A stretch of 64,000 bases of DNA from an uncultured Chitinophagaceae bacterium. Its GTDB lineage: Bacteria; Bacteroidota; Bacteroidia; Chitinophagales; Chitinophagaceae. The position numbers and the translations under genes are program-made. The stretch is taken from positions 1 to 64,000 of the forward strand of contig CAIQDX010000095.1 of assembly GCA_903870685.1 (NCBI GenBank). The letters run 5' to 3'. Positions 52,716 to 62,403 of the stretch are shown here, piece by piece. The notes beneath the pieces are model-generated. The model was not told the DNA's origin and did not search any database. It worked only from the letters and a program-made list of their open reading frames with translations. Positions within the stretch are counted from its first letter, which is position 1. Each line of letters starts with the position of its first letter.

Positions 52716-55700
52716 ATGAATAGCTCAACCTTCTCTTTTGATAATAATCGGTTTAACAAATTCTTTCCTTTCTTCATTCTCATAGATGAAAAATTGAAAA
52801 TTAAAGAGATTGGTAACTCTTTGAGAAAACTTCATCCCGATTTAAAAACTAAAAACTTTTCATTACAATTCAAAGTAAAAAATCTTGACCTTTCAATAAC
52901 TGATTTCAGATCTCTTCAAACCTTGATCGATCAACTATTAATCATCGAATCATTAAACAGTCCTAAAATTAATTTAAGAGGTCAGTTTGAATTTTTAGAA
53001 GAAGCAAATCAAGTTTTATTTGTTGGATCTCCAGTTTTTGGCTCATTAGAAGAAGCAGAAGTGCTGAATTTAAAAGCAACAGATTTTGCAATTCACGACC
53101 CTTATTCAGATATCTTACAAAATTTAAAAATTCAGGAAATTGTAAATGAGGATGTAAAAAAATTATTAAAGACCTTAAATTATCAACGAGATGAATTAAA
53201 ACGTTTGTCACTTATCTCACAAGAAACGATCAATGGTGTTGTTATAACAGATGCAAAAGAAAAAATTCAATGGGTTAATAAAGCTTTCGAAAAAATATCG
53301 GGATATACATTAAATGAAGTTGTTGGAAAAGTTCCGGGTACATTTTTACAAGGGAAAGATACTGACCCTGAAACTGTAAACTATTTACGTCAAAGAATAG
53401 AAAATGGGCAACCGTTTGAATGCGAAATTATAAACTATTCGAAAGAAGGGAAGCCTTACTGGATAAAAATTTCAGGTCAGCCATTATTTGACAAGGATGG
53501 GAAATTATCTCAATTTTTTGCATTAGAAGAAGATATTACCAATCGCAAAACCAATGAAGAATTATTAAAGAAAGCAGAAGAAAGATGGCAGTTTGCATTA
53601 GAAGGTGCAGGCGATGGCGTTTGGGAATTTAATTTCTTATCCGGCGAAATTTATTTTTCTAACGGCTATAAAAAAATGCTTGGATATAATGATGAAAATT
53701 TTAAAAACGATGTTTTTGAATGGTTAAGTAAAGTTCATCCCGATGATTTAGAAATTATTAAAGCAACTGATAAAGAATATGAGAAAGGAAAGATCAGTCA
53801 TCATAAAAGAGAATATAGAATAAAAAACATTGAAGAAAGATATTTATGGGTATTAGATCGTGGTATGGTTATTAGTCGTAATGTTGAAGGCAAGCCACTT
53901 CGCATCATAGGTATTCATACAAATATTACAGAGAGAAAAGAAATTGAAGAAAAACTTCTTTTAAACGAAAAACGATACCGCGATTTATTTAATTATAGCC
54001 AGGCATTTATTTGTACGCATGATTTAACCGGAACGATTTTAAGTGTTAATCCGGCTCTTTGCGAAAAACTGGGTTACAAAAGTGAAGAAATGGTTGGTAA
54101 AAGATTGCAAGATTTTATCCCTCCAAATGATGTCGAAAAATTTCAACCAAATTACTTAAATAAAATAATTGCAGATGAAAAAATAAACGGTTTGTTTAGA
54201 GTAATTCAAAAAAATGGCAATAAATTATTTCTACTTTATCAAAATTATAAAGTGAAAGAAGAAGGATTGGAAGCATATGTAATTGGATTTTCGCAGGATA
54301 TTACCGACCGTGTTAAAGCCGAAAACGAATTATTGCTAGCCAAAAAATTAACGGACGAAGCATCTCGGGCAAAAGAAATTTTTCTGGCAAATATGAGCCA
54401 CGAAATAAGAACGCCTATGAGTGGAATACTTGGCGTAGCTGGCTTATTGGCCAAAACAAATTTAGACAGACAACAAAAAAATTACGCTAAACTCATTACC
54501 GAATCGGCAAATAATCTATTGGTAATTGTAAATGAAGTTTTAGATATTGAAAAGATTGCTTCGGGCAAATTTGATTTCGAAAACGTTCATTTTAAAATAT
54601 CAGAAAAGATAACAACCACTATTCAATCTTTTCAATATAAAGCCGAAGAAAAAGGATTGAATCTTCATTTTAAAAATACACTCCCTAATGATTTAATTGT
54701 TCAGGGAGATCCTTATAGATTAAGTCAGATTCTAAATAATTTATTAAGTAATGCAATCAAGTTTACACAGGAAGGAAAAATAATTGTAACAGCTAACATA
54801 CAAAAACAGGAAGACGATAAAACGTTCATTAATTTTCTGGTAAAAGATACCGGAATAGGTATTCCTAACGACAGGCTTTCAATCATCTTCGATCCATTTA
54901 TACAAGCATCAAGTGATATAACAAGAAAATATGGTGGCACCGGATTAGGACTTTCCATCTGCAAAAATTTAGTTGAAATGCAAGGAGGAAAAATATCAGT
55001 AACAAGCGAAGAACATGTTGGCACCACATTCGCTTTCACTATTCCATATACAATTGGTTCTATTGAATTATTAACCGAAGATGTAAAGGTTGAAGTAAAC
55101 TATAATTCAATTGGAAAAAAGAAAATTTTAGTTGCTGAAGATGTTGAGTTAAATCAATTTTTAGCAAAACATATTCTTGAAGGCTGGGGTTTTTCGGTTG
55201 ATATTGCCATCAACGGCAAAGAAGCCGTTGCCTGTGCCGAACAAAAACATTATGACCTTATTTTAATGGATATACAAATGCCCGAAATGGATGGCATTAC
55301 TGCAACTGAAAAAATAAGAAAACTAAAAGGTGAGGTATCTTCCATTCCTATCGTTGCACTTACTGCCAATGCTTTGAAAGGCGATGACAATCGTTATTTA
55401 AAAGCCGGTATGAATGATTATATCACTAAACCTTATACCGAAGAAAGGTTGTTTAAAGTGATAAGTAAATTTTTAAAGCCTGCACCAAAAGATATTTCAA
55501 ATAAAAAAGAAGTTATGTCAGAAGAAATTTTAATTCAAGAAGCTCAGCCAAACAAAAAGCTCTATGATCTTACAATGGTAAATCTTATTGGAAAAGATAA
55601 TCCCGATTTTGCAAAAAAAATGGTGAAATTATTTTTAGATACCATTCCATCAGAAATGCAAAAGTTAGAAGAAGCTTCAATAAATGAAGAACGCACGAAA

Positions 55701-55898
55701 ATTAGTTTTATCGCACATAAAATGAAATCCACTATTGACAGTATGGGCATTGCATCAATTGCTGACGCAATTCGAAAATTAGAATTGAAAGGAGAGGTTT
55801 CTGAAACACATGAATCGATTCTACAAATGACAAATGAAGTAAAGACTGTTTTAGGAAAAGTAATAAATCAATTGCATCAAGATTTCAAGGATATTTAA
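52716..55898 (+). CDS. Hybrid histidine kinase with HNOBA-like N-terminus
   Basis: This 1060-residue soluble kinase has no membrane span. Residues about 1-150 resemble the HNOBA domain of soluble guanylate cyclases, with LRGQFEFLEEANQVLFVGSP and LKATDFAIHDPYSDILQN as the clearest strings. A short coiled linker leads to three PAS domains (about 165-285, 285-410, 415-540). The phosphoacceptor is H562 in MSHEIRTPMSGILG, followed by HATPase motifs (NNLLSNAIKFT, DTGIGIP, GGTGLGLSICKNLVEM). A receiver follows with D852 in LILMDIQMPEMDG, and a C-terminal Hpt domain has H1001 in IAHKMKSTIDSMG. It could feed the local response regulators by phosphorelay. No HNOB/H-NOX gene is in the window. Confidence 0.9.
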   Translation: MNSSTFSFDNNRFNKFFPFFILIDEKLKIKEIGNSLRKLHPDLKTKNFSLQFKVKNLDLSITDFRSLQTLIDQLLIIESLNSPKINLRGQFEFLEEANQVLFVGSPVFGSLEEAEVLNLKATDFAIHDPYSDILQNLKIQEIVNEDVKKLLKTLNYQRDELKRLSLISQETINGVVITDAKEKIQWVNKAFEKISGYTLNEVVGKVPGTFLQGKDTDPETVNYLRQRIENGQPFECEIINYSKEGKPYWIKISGQPLFDKDGKLSQFFALEEDITNRKTNEELLKKAEERWQFALEGAGDGVWEFNFLSGEIYFSNGYKKMLGYNDENFKNDVFEWLSKVHPDDLEIIKATDKEYEKGKISHHKREYRIKNIEERYLWVLDRGMVISRNVEGKPLRIIGIHTNITERKEIEEKLLLNEKRYRDLFNYSQAFICTHDLTGTILSVNPALCEKLGYKSEEMVGKRLQDFIPPNDVEKFQPNYLNKIIADEKINGLFRVIQKNGNKLFLLYQNYKVKEEGLEAYVIGFSQDITDRVKAENELLLAKKLTDEASRAKEIFLANMSHEIRTPMSGILGVAGLLAKTNLDRQQKNYAKLITESANNLLVIVNEVLDIEKIASGKFDFENVHFKISEKITTTIQSFQYKAEEKGLNLHFKNTLPNDLIVQGDPYRLSQILNNLLSNAIKFTQEGKIIVTANIQKQEDDKTFINFLVKDTGIGIPNDRLSIIFDPFIQASSDITRKYGGTGLGLSICKNLVEMQGGKISVTSEEHVGTTFAFTIPYTIGSIELLTEDVKVEVNYNSIGKKKILVAEDVELNQFLAKHILEGWGFSVDIAINGKEAVACAEQKHYDLILMDIQMPEMDGITATEKIRKLKGEVSSIPIVALTANALKGDDNRYLKAGMNDYITKPYTEERLFKVISKFLKPAPKDISNKKEVMSEEILIQEAQPNKKLYDLTMVNLIGKDNPDFAKKMVKLFLDTIPSEMQKLEEASINEERTKISFIAHKMKSTIDSMGIASIADAIRKLELKGEVSETHESILQMTNEVKTVLGKVINQLHQDFKDI

Positions 55899-56738
55899 TT
55901 AAAGATCGGCTCTTATTTCACCTTGTTTTCTAGAAAAGATTTTTTTAATTCGGGTGATCGTCGCTTTAATAATACCTCCATCGATTTGAATTCTTCTGTC
56001 CGAAGTCCAAACCAATGCTTTTGTTGATGTAACAAAAAACAATTTTCCTTTTAACTGATCACGAAGTTTTAAAGCCAAATAACCATCTTCATTAGTTCCG
56101 GGAGGATGATTATATCCATCAACGCTCAAACCTTGTTCGCGTCTATATCCTGAATTAAAACCATAAACATTTACAGCTTCGTCTTTTAAATGCTTATTTA
56201 TTTTTCGCATGAAATCTGCAAAATATTCATAGAAAAAATAAACACCCCTTCCCGTGCTTCCAATTGGAATAAAAGAAAATCTGCCATACACCGAAACAAC
56301 ATTTTCATTTTTAACTAATGGCTTAATCATTTCTTCAATCCAATCTTTTGGGTAAATCGAATCTGCATCTGCATTTAAAATGTATTTGCCTTTTGCTGCA
56401 GCTAAGCCTCCATTTCGGGCTGCAGTAATTCCCTGTTTTGTTTCTCTCACACAACGAACACCGGTAGCTAAAACTATTGCTTCGGTATTATCTTTCGAGT
56501 TATTATTTACAACAACAATCTCAACAGATTTGGTTGTAACATTATTACACAACGAAAATAAAGTTTGAATTATATTTTTCTCTTCGTTATATGCTGGAAT
56601 CACAACTGAGACTTCTGGTGTATCAGAACCTTTTGATAAAGTTGCATAGGCTTCGCGGATTTGCTGAAAAGTATTATCAGATGAATAGTCAATATTCCAA
56701 CTTTTCAGAATATAAGAGGGGATGGATATCGGTCTCAT
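55899..56738 (-). CDS. Glycosyltransferase family 2
   Basis: This 279-residue GT-A enzyme has VSVVIPAYNEEKNIIQTLF at the donor site, AARNGGLAAAKGKYILNADA with ADSIYP as the metal motif, and PPGTNEDGYLALKLRDQLKG near the acceptor site, where the ED pair may be the base. No membrane span is obvious. It ends one base before the convergent hybrid-kinase gene's stop and is divergent from the large OmpA gene. It probably belongs to the polysaccharide locus although it stands apart. Confidence 0.88.
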   Translation of the reverse strand: MRPISIPSYILKSWNIDYSSDNTFQQIREAYATLSKGSDTPEVSVVIPAYNEEKNIIQTLFSLCNNVTTKSVEIVVVNNNSKDNTEAIVLATGVRCVRETKQGITAARNGGLAAAKGKYILNADADSIYPKDWIEEMIKPLVKNENVVSVYGRFSFIPIGSTGRGVYFFYEYFADFMRKINKHLKDEAVNVYGFNSGYRREQGLSVDGYNHPPGTNEDGYLALKLRDQLKGKLFFVTSTKALVWTSDRRIQIDGGIIKATITRIKKIFSRKQGEIRADL

Positions 56739-56890
56739 GAAATGGATTATAGAATAAAGTTCGCATATATTGTTGATAAAATAAAAAGGATATTTTAATT
56801 CATTTTAAATTGAAAAGAAGAGACGATACTATATCAGAATGAATAGAAATTTTTACTTAAAAAAGTTAAAGATTTTGTTATTCAAGGATG

Positions 56891-56933
56891 TTGTAGTATT
56901 TTTTTGAATAAAATGTCAATTAAAATACTACAA
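56891..56933. promoter_or_regulatory. 12-bp inverted repeat upstream of the OmpA-family gene
   Basis: TTGTAGTATTTT and AAAATACTACAA form a perfect 12-bp inverted repeat with a 19-nt spacer, 78 bp before the start codon. A TAATCTTG sequence (similar to the Bacteroidota TAnnTTTG box) lies at about 56954-56961 downstream of it. It could be an operator or a leader hairpin. Confidence 0.5.
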
Positions 56934-57010
56934 ACAATTGGTGATTAGTGCCATAATCTTGTAAATTGCTTTAGGATTGGCCCTTTATGGTGTTTCTGAA
57001 TTCTAATTAT

Positions 57011-59539
57011 ATGAGCAAAATTCTAATAAAAACTATTCTTGTAAGTATACGATTTCTTCTATTTTGTTGTTTTATTTTGCATAGTCTCAACTTAAATGCA
57101 CAGTTCAAAAAAAATCTCAGCAAGAGTCCCGACAAAAAATTTGCTAAACAAAACTATTCTGAAGCTGCAAAAGAATACATCAAGGTATTATCGCTTGATC
57201 AAAAAAATGATAGTATCATAGTTGATTTCGTGCCACCTAATCATAAACATGCTAAGCGACCAACTAATGCAGATCCTGCATATTTAACTTATCAATTAGC
57301 TGAATCTTTCAGGCTCGATCATAATTACAGGAATGCGCAATTGATGTACGAAAAATGCCTCGACTTTAAAACCAATGATTACCCATTAACGCGTTTTTGG
57401 TATGCAGTGTGTTTAAAAGCAAATAACCTACCCGAGAATGCAATCGAGCAATTCAATATCTTTTTATTGAAACACAGAACTAACGATGAATTTACAAAAC
57501 AGGCTAGATTAGAGTTGGTTGCTGCAAATAAAATGATCGAACAAAAGAAACGTCCAATAAAAACAACTGTAACAAAACTACCACCACCATTTAATTTAGC
57601 TGATAATAGTTTTGGATTGAATAAATTGAACGACAATGAAATAATTTTCAGCAGCGGTAGAGCTGATACAGTTAAAAGAAGAAAAATTTTATATCCGCTA
57701 AAACTTTATACAGGTAATCTCGAAAAAAATACTATTACAAGAATTGAAACTAATTCAAAGAAATTAGATGTGGCTGCTTCGTCAATTTCCGGTGATGGAT
57801 TAACATTATATTTTACTTCATGGGTTGCTAAAAATATCAATGCGATTTATTACTCAACAAGAGCAAGCACTTCAGCCAATTGGTCATCGCCAATATTAAT
57901 GGATTATCCTGTTAATGAAAAAGGCTTTGGTTCAAAACATCCGTTCATCACTAAAGATGGAAGTCTATTATTATTTGCTTCAGATAGGCCTGGAAGTTTT
58001 GGAAAATTTGATATCTGGATGGTGAAGATGGTAAAAGGAAAACCTGTTGGTCAGGCAATAAATCTGGGTCGTTCAATAAATACCTCCGGAGAAGAGGCAT
58101 CTCCATTTTATGATGAAGTGCATCAGGTATTATATTTCAGTTCCGACAGTAAAGTTGGATTTGGAGGATTGGATATTTACAGAGACTCTGGTGATATTAA
58201 AACAAACAAATGGAAAGGCAATGAAAATCTTGGCTTCCCAATCAATTCTTCAAGAGATGAATTGTATTACAGCAGATATGCAAGTTCCGACACTATTTAT
58301 TTTAGTTCGAACCGTGAAAGCAGTTCTAACATTTTAAATTTATATGCTGCTGTTGAAGTTCCTGTTGCTGTTGAAACGACTGCCGGAGAAACTGCTGATA
58401 CTGTTGTATTAAAACCCAAAGTTGATACAGTTGTTCCTGTTGTTACGGCACCAAAAATAAAAGCACCTAAAATAGATTCTACTGAAATAGAATTTAAACG
58501 TGTACTGGATTCTATAAATGAATCAACCGTTTCAAGGTTTGCTACTCTTTACGATTTAAATAGCTCGGATGTTAGAGATGCAGATGTTGATATTTTAAAT
58601 AAAGTAATAACAATACTTAAAAATAATCCTGACCTTAATATTCTCGTTGCATCATTTGGTGATTGTAAAGGTTCTGTTGGTGCGAATCTTAGAATATCAA
58701 GGGCAAGATCAAGATCATTAAGAGCATATTTAAGAAAGAATGGTATTCATCCTTCAAGGATAAATATTAATTTCTTTGGTAAACGACATAACGTGATGCC
58801 TTGTAAAGATGATAGTTCTTACGACGCTGCAAAACAAATCACAAACCGTCGTTCGGATATTATCATTACAAAAGAAAAAAATCCAAAATGGCGTCCATCA
58901 GGAAAAGAAGTTAATGTCAAAGATTTAATTAGCAGAATCAGAAATGGTAAAGAAATAACAGAGACTGATGAACAAGAATTATCAAGAAGAGATAAAAGAA
59001 GATTAAGCCGTGCTAAAAAAGAACGCACCAAGAAAAATAAATTGATCTCTGATTTAAACAGCACTTCAAATGATGGTTACGACCATTTGAATAATATTAA
59101 ATTATCGAAAGAAGTTGAAGATAATTTTATTGTAATGGATTCTCTTGAAAAGATTAGGAAGACCGGAACTGTTAGCGAAATGCTGAAAAGAATTCCGAAA
59201 GAACCTATTTATTTAACTACTAACTCCGATTCTGTTAAAATAGAATTGTACGATAATGGTGTGTTTGATTATGACAGCATTTCTGTTATTTATAACAAGA
59301 AAATTGTTGTACATAATCAATTGCTGGAAGTTAGCAAATCAATCAGTTTTTATGTTAAGATTGATAAAGATGAAAGCAAAAATGTAATGGTATTTTTTGC
59401 TGAAAACCTTGGTCTGATTCCACCAAACTCAGCGCTGATGGTTATTACAGACGGTGAAGGTAAACGTACCGAAGTAAGTGTTACAAACGATCTGGAACAT
59501 AACACTATAATTTATTTCATAAAGGGAAAGAAAAAGTAA
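57011..59539 (+). CDS. Large PD40/OmpA-family outer-membrane-associated protein
   Basis: This 842-residue exported protein starts at ATG 57011 with signal peptide FLLFCCFILHSLNLNAQ; a further ATG at 56987 adds eight residues. TPR-like helices at about 35-165 are followed by PD40/WD40-like strand repeats (FSSGRADTVKR, LYFTSWVAKN, LLFASDRPGSFGKFDIWMVK, LYFSSDSKVGFGGLDIYRDS). The OmpA-type peptidoglycan-binding domain has ILVASFGDCKGSVGANLRIS and NRRSDIII. About 230 residues after it, mostly charged and then β-like, are an extension not seen in typical OmpA proteins. The architecture recalls PorE of the type IX secretion machinery, but that is only a resemblance. Confidence 0.87.
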   Translation: MSKILIKTILVSIRFLLFCCFILHSLNLNAQFKKNLSKSPDKKFAKQNYSEAAKEYIKVLSLDQKNDSIIVDFVPPNHKHAKRPTNADPAYLTYQLAESFRLDHNYRNAQLMYEKCLDFKTNDYPLTRFWYAVCLKANNLPENAIEQFNIFLLKHRTNDEFTKQARLELVAANKMIEQKKRPIKTTVTKLPPPFNLADNSFGLNKLNDNEIIFSSGRADTVKRRKILYPLKLYTGNLEKNTITRIETNSKKLDVAASSISGDGLTLYFTSWVAKNINAIYYSTRASTSANWSSPILMDYPVNEKGFGSKHPFITKDGSLLLFASDRPGSFGKFDIWMVKMVKGKPVGQAINLGRSINTSGEEASPFYDEVHQVLYFSSDSKVGFGGLDIYRDSGDIKTNKWKGNENLGFPINSSRDELYYSRYASSDTIYFSSNRESSSNILNLYAAVEVPVAVETTAGETADTVVLKPKVDTVVPVVTAPKIKAPKIDSTEIEFKRVLDSINESTVSRFATLYDLNSSDVRDADVDILNKVITILKNNPDLNILVASFGDCKGSVGANLRISRARSRSLRAYLRKNGIHPSRININFFGKRHNVMPCKDDSSYDAAKQITNRRSDIIITKEKNPKWRPSGKEVNVKDLISRIRNGKEITETDEQELSRRDKRRLSRAKKERTKKNKLISDLNSTSNDGYDHLNNIKLSKEVEDNFIVMDSLEKIRKTGTVSEMLKRIPKEPIYLTTNSDSVKIELYDNGVFDYDSISVIYNKKIVVHNQLLEVSKSISFYVKIDKDESKNVMVFFAENLGLIPPNSALMVITDGEGKRTEVSVTNDLEHNTIIYFIKGKKK

Positions 59540-59558
59540 AAGTCATATTTCTTAAATA

Positions 59559-59597
59559 AAAAAACTCATGTTGAATTAAAATCAACATGAGTTTTTT
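59559..59597 (+). terminator. Strong terminator, possibly bidirectional
   Basis: A 16-bp perfect stem (core ACTCATGTTGA / TCAACATGAGT) closes a 7-nt loop, with A-run and T-run outside. It ends the OmpA-family transcript and may also serve leuB on the other strand, 84 bp away. Confidence 0.93.
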
Positions 59598-59618
59598 ATT
59601 TGATGAACAATGTTATGC

Positions 59619-59640
59619 AGTACAAGAGTGCGACGCAACA
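59619..59640 (+). repeat. REP-like repeat, single arm (TACAAG variant)
   Basis: It reads AGTACAAGAG then TGCGACGCAACA. It lies between the terminator and leuB. Confidence 0.75.
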
Positions 59641-59680
59641 GTTGATAACATTAAAATCTGTAGCCGGCAACAAAAATATT

Positions 59681-60754
59681 TTATAATAATTTCAATACTT
59701 CTTCGCCCATTGCATTTGTACCGAGAATTTTTTCTGTTGGCGTATTTGCATCTGCAATATCGCGTGTTCTGAAACCTTGTTTTAAAACTGCATCAACAGC
59801 ATTGATGATTGCTTCTGATTCTTCTTTCAGTCCGAAAGAAATATCTAATAACAACGCTGCAGATAAAATAGATGCCAGAGGATTCGCAACTCCTTTGCCG
59901 GTAATATCGTGAGCCGAACCATGAATCGGTTCGTAAACTCCGGTGCCATCACCAATGGATGCAGAGGCTAACATGCCCATGCTACCTGCAATTTGTGATG
60001 CTTCATCAGTTAAAATATCACCGAATAAATTGGCAGTAACTACAACATCAAAACGTCGCGGATCTTTAATTAATAACATAGCAGTTGCATCAACAAACTG
60101 ATGTTCTATTTCAACATCGGGATATTCCAATGCAATTTTTTGAATAACTTCTCTCCACAATCTTGATGTTTCTAAAACATTTGCTTTATCAACTGAGCAT
60201 AATTTTTTTCTTCTTGTTCTTGCAGCATCAAATGCTTTGCGTGCAATTCTTTCTACTTCGTAACGACTATATTCTGCAACATCAAAAGCAGTATCACCAT
60301 TATTTTTTCTTCCTTTCTCACCAAAATAAATATCGCCTGTTAATTCTCGAAAAAATAAAATATCAGCGCCTTTTAAAATTTCAGGTTTAATACTTGATGC
60401 ACTTAATAGTTCATCAAATAATTTTATTGGGCGAATGTTTGCATACAAGCCCAACTCCTTTCTCATCTTCAATAAACCTTGTTCAGGTCGAACTTTTGCA
60501 GAAGGATCGTTATCATATTTTGGATGACCAACAGCGCCAAATAAAACCGCATCCGATTTTTTCATCTTTGCCAAAGATTCATCTGGCAAAGGATTTCCTG
60601 TTGCTTCAATGGCAACATGACCAATCAATGCTTCATCATAAATAAATTCATGATTAAACTTTTTTGCAATCGCATCTAATACTTTTTTACCAACTGTTGT
60701 AACTTCTTGTCCAATCCCATCACCGGGAACTATGAGAATATTTTTTGTTGCCAT
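59681..60754 (-). CDS. leuB: 3-isopropylmalate dehydrogenase
   Basis: This 357-residue NAD-dependent enzyme oxidises and decarboxylates 3-isopropylmalate in leucine synthesis. GDGIGQEVTTVGKKVLDAI is the N-terminal signature, FFRELTGDIYFGEKG the family's central string with the catalytic tyrosine, DEASQIAGSMGMLASASIG the cofactor/metal part, and EPIHGSAHDITGKG follows. It is the last gene of the leu operon, 42 bp after the LeuA-type gene. Confidence 0.96.
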   Translation of the reverse strand: MATKNILIVPGDGIGQEVTTVGKKVLDAIAKKFNHEFIYDEALIGHVAIEATGNPLPDESLAKMKKSDAVLFGAVGHPKYDNDPSAKVRPEQGLLKMRKELGLYANIRPIKLFDELLSASSIKPEILKGADILFFRELTGDIYFGEKGRKNNGDTAFDVAEYSRYEVERIARKAFDAARTRRKKLCSVDKANVLETSRLWREVIQKIALEYPDVEIEHQFVDATAMLLIKDPRRFDVVVTANLFGDILTDEASQIAGSMGMLASASIGDGTGVYEPIHGSAHDITGKGVANPLASILSAALLLDISFGLKEESEAIINAVDAVLKQGFRTRDIADANTPTEKILGTNAMGEEVLKLL

Positions 60755-60766
60755 ATTTATATCTAT

Positions 60767-60798
60767 AACTTTTTAAACTTCTTGAACCCTTTAAACTT
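60767..60798. repeat. Tandem 9-bp repeat island (GTTTAAG type, reverse)
   Basis: Reverse complement of GTTTAAGA-type units, related to the island at 14202-14238. It fills the gap between leuB and the LeuA-type gene and supplies the latter's stop codon. Confidence 0.6.
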
Positions 60799-62320
60799 AT
60801 ATTAAATTCAACATTTTCTCTGTTGCCTTAATTGCAGCAACAGTTTGATCACTGTCTAAACCGCGTGTTTTAAATTCTTTGTCGTTATACAACCAGGTAA
60901 TAATTGTTTCGCACAACGCATCAGATTTACCACCCGGTGGAATACGAACTGCATAATCGGTTAATACCGGCAATTCAATTTTTTTATGTTTATAGATTTT
61001 TTTTAGCGCATTTACAAATGCATCATACTGACCATCGCCTTGTGCATGTTCTTCAAATAATTCTCCATCAATACTGATGTTTAAAGTAACTGAAGGGCGC
61101 AAATTTTTTGAATGAGTTAGCACATAATTTTTTATCTGAACTTTTTCAACAATATTGTTGCTGTCTAAAATATCAGAAATAATATACGGCAGATCGGATT
61201 GTGTAACCGTTTCTTTTCTGTCGCCTAATTCAATGATTCGTTGAGTAACTTTTTTTAAATCATCATCCGCTAATTGAATACCTAAAGCAAGTAAGTTATT
61301 TTCGATGTTTGCTTTGCCACTCATTTTTCCCAAAGCATATTTTCTTTGGCGGCCAAAGCGTTCGGGCATTAATTCGTTGAAGTATAAATTATTTTTTTTG
61401 TCGCCGTCAGCATGAATACCTGCAGTTTGAGTAAATACATTTTCGCCAACAACTGGTTTGTTTACAGATATTCCGAAACCGGAAAATGTTTCCACTAATT
61501 TACTTACGCTGTATAAAGATTTTTCAACAACAGAAGTTTTTACATCTTTCACATAATCATTTAACACGGCTATAGTGCTTGCCAGTGGCGCATTTCCGGC
61601 ACGTTCACCCATTCCGTTCACAGTAAGATGCAAACCTTTTATTCCTACTTTCACGGCTTCCAAAACATTGGCAATACTTAGATCGTAATCGTTGTGAGCA
61701 TGAAAATCGAAATGAATATTTGGATAACGTTTTATAATTGAAGAAAGGTATTCTTTCACTTCACTTGGAATTAAAATACCTAAAGTATCAGGCAATAAAA
61801 TTCTTTTTATCGGTTGTGTTGCTAGAAAATCTAAATACTGAAAAACATATTCAGGAGAATTGCGCATTCCGTTACTCCAGTCTTCTAAATAAACATTGCA
61901 ATCAATATTATTTTTTTGTGCTAACGCAATTACTTCACCAACTTCTTTAAAATGTTGCTCAGGAGTTTTCTTTAATTGATGCGTTAAATGATTCATCGAG
62001 CCTTTGGTCAACAAATTCATCACTCTTGCTCCTGCATCCAGCATCCATTCAATGGAAGTTTTTCCATCAACAAAAGTCAGCACTTCGATTTTATCAATAA
62101 AACCATTTGCTTTTGCCCAATCAGTAATTTTTTTTACTGCTTGAAATTCACCTTCCGAAACACGAGCCGATGCAATTTCAATTCTATCAACTTTTACTTC
62201 AGTCAATAATAATTGTGCGATCGTTAATTTCTCTGATGCAGAAAAAGATACACCACTTGTTTGTTCGCCATCGCGAAGTGTGGTATCCATTATTTCAATA
62301 TGGCGTTTGTGTTGAGTCAT
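60797..62320 (-). CDS. 2-isopropylmalate/citramalate synthase family enzyme
   Basis: This 507-residue enzyme is a DRE-TIM condensing enzyme with a LeuA-type regulatory domain. IMDTTLRDGEQTSGVSF is the metal/substrate site, FDFHAHNDYDLSIANVLEAV holds the HxH motif, and GLHLTVNGMGERAGNAPL follows. The C-terminal part from about residue 385 is the feedback-regulatory dimer domain. It either makes 2-isopropylmalate (LeuA) or (R)-citramalate (CimA). Leucine operons of this phylum often have both, and this one lies between leuD and leuB, so citramalate synthase is a serious possibility. I leave the symbol open. Confidence 0.9.
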   Translation of the reverse strand: MTQHKRHIEIMDTTLRDGEQTSGVSFSASEKLTIAQLLLTEVKVDRIEIASARVSEGEFQAVKKITDWAKANGFIDKIEVLTFVDGKTSIEWMLDAGARVMNLLTKGSMNHLTHQLKKTPEQHFKEVGEVIALAQKNNIDCNVYLEDWSNGMRNSPEYVFQYLDFLATQPIKRILLPDTLGILIPSEVKEYLSSIIKRYPNIHFDFHAHNDYDLSIANVLEAVKVGIKGLHLTVNGMGERAGNAPLASTIAVLNDYVKDVKTSVVEKSLYSVSKLVETFSGFGISVNKPVVGENVFTQTAGIHADGDKKNNLYFNELMPERFGRQRKYALGKMSGKANIENNLLALGIQLADDDLKKVTQRIIELGDRKETVTQSDLPYIISDILDSNNIVEKVQIKNYVLTHSKNLRPSVTLNISIDGELFEEHAQGDGQYDAFVNALKKIYKHKKIELPVLTDYAVRIPPGGKSDALCETIITWLYNDKEFKTRGLDSDQTVAAIKATEKMLNLI

Positions 62321-62362
62321 TTTATTTTTATTAAACCAGCTTTTGTATTTCTATCAAACTTC

Positions 62363-62384
62363 AGTTGCGTCGCACTCTTCAACG
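62363..62384 (+). repeat. REP-like repeat, single arm (TTGAAG variant, reverse)
   Basis: AGTTGCGTCGCACTCTTCAACG, written in two halves AGTTGCGTCGCAC and TCTTCAACG. It lies between the LeuA-type gene and leuD. Confidence 0.75.
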
Positions 62385-62403
62385 CTTTATTCTTTACTGA
62401 AAA

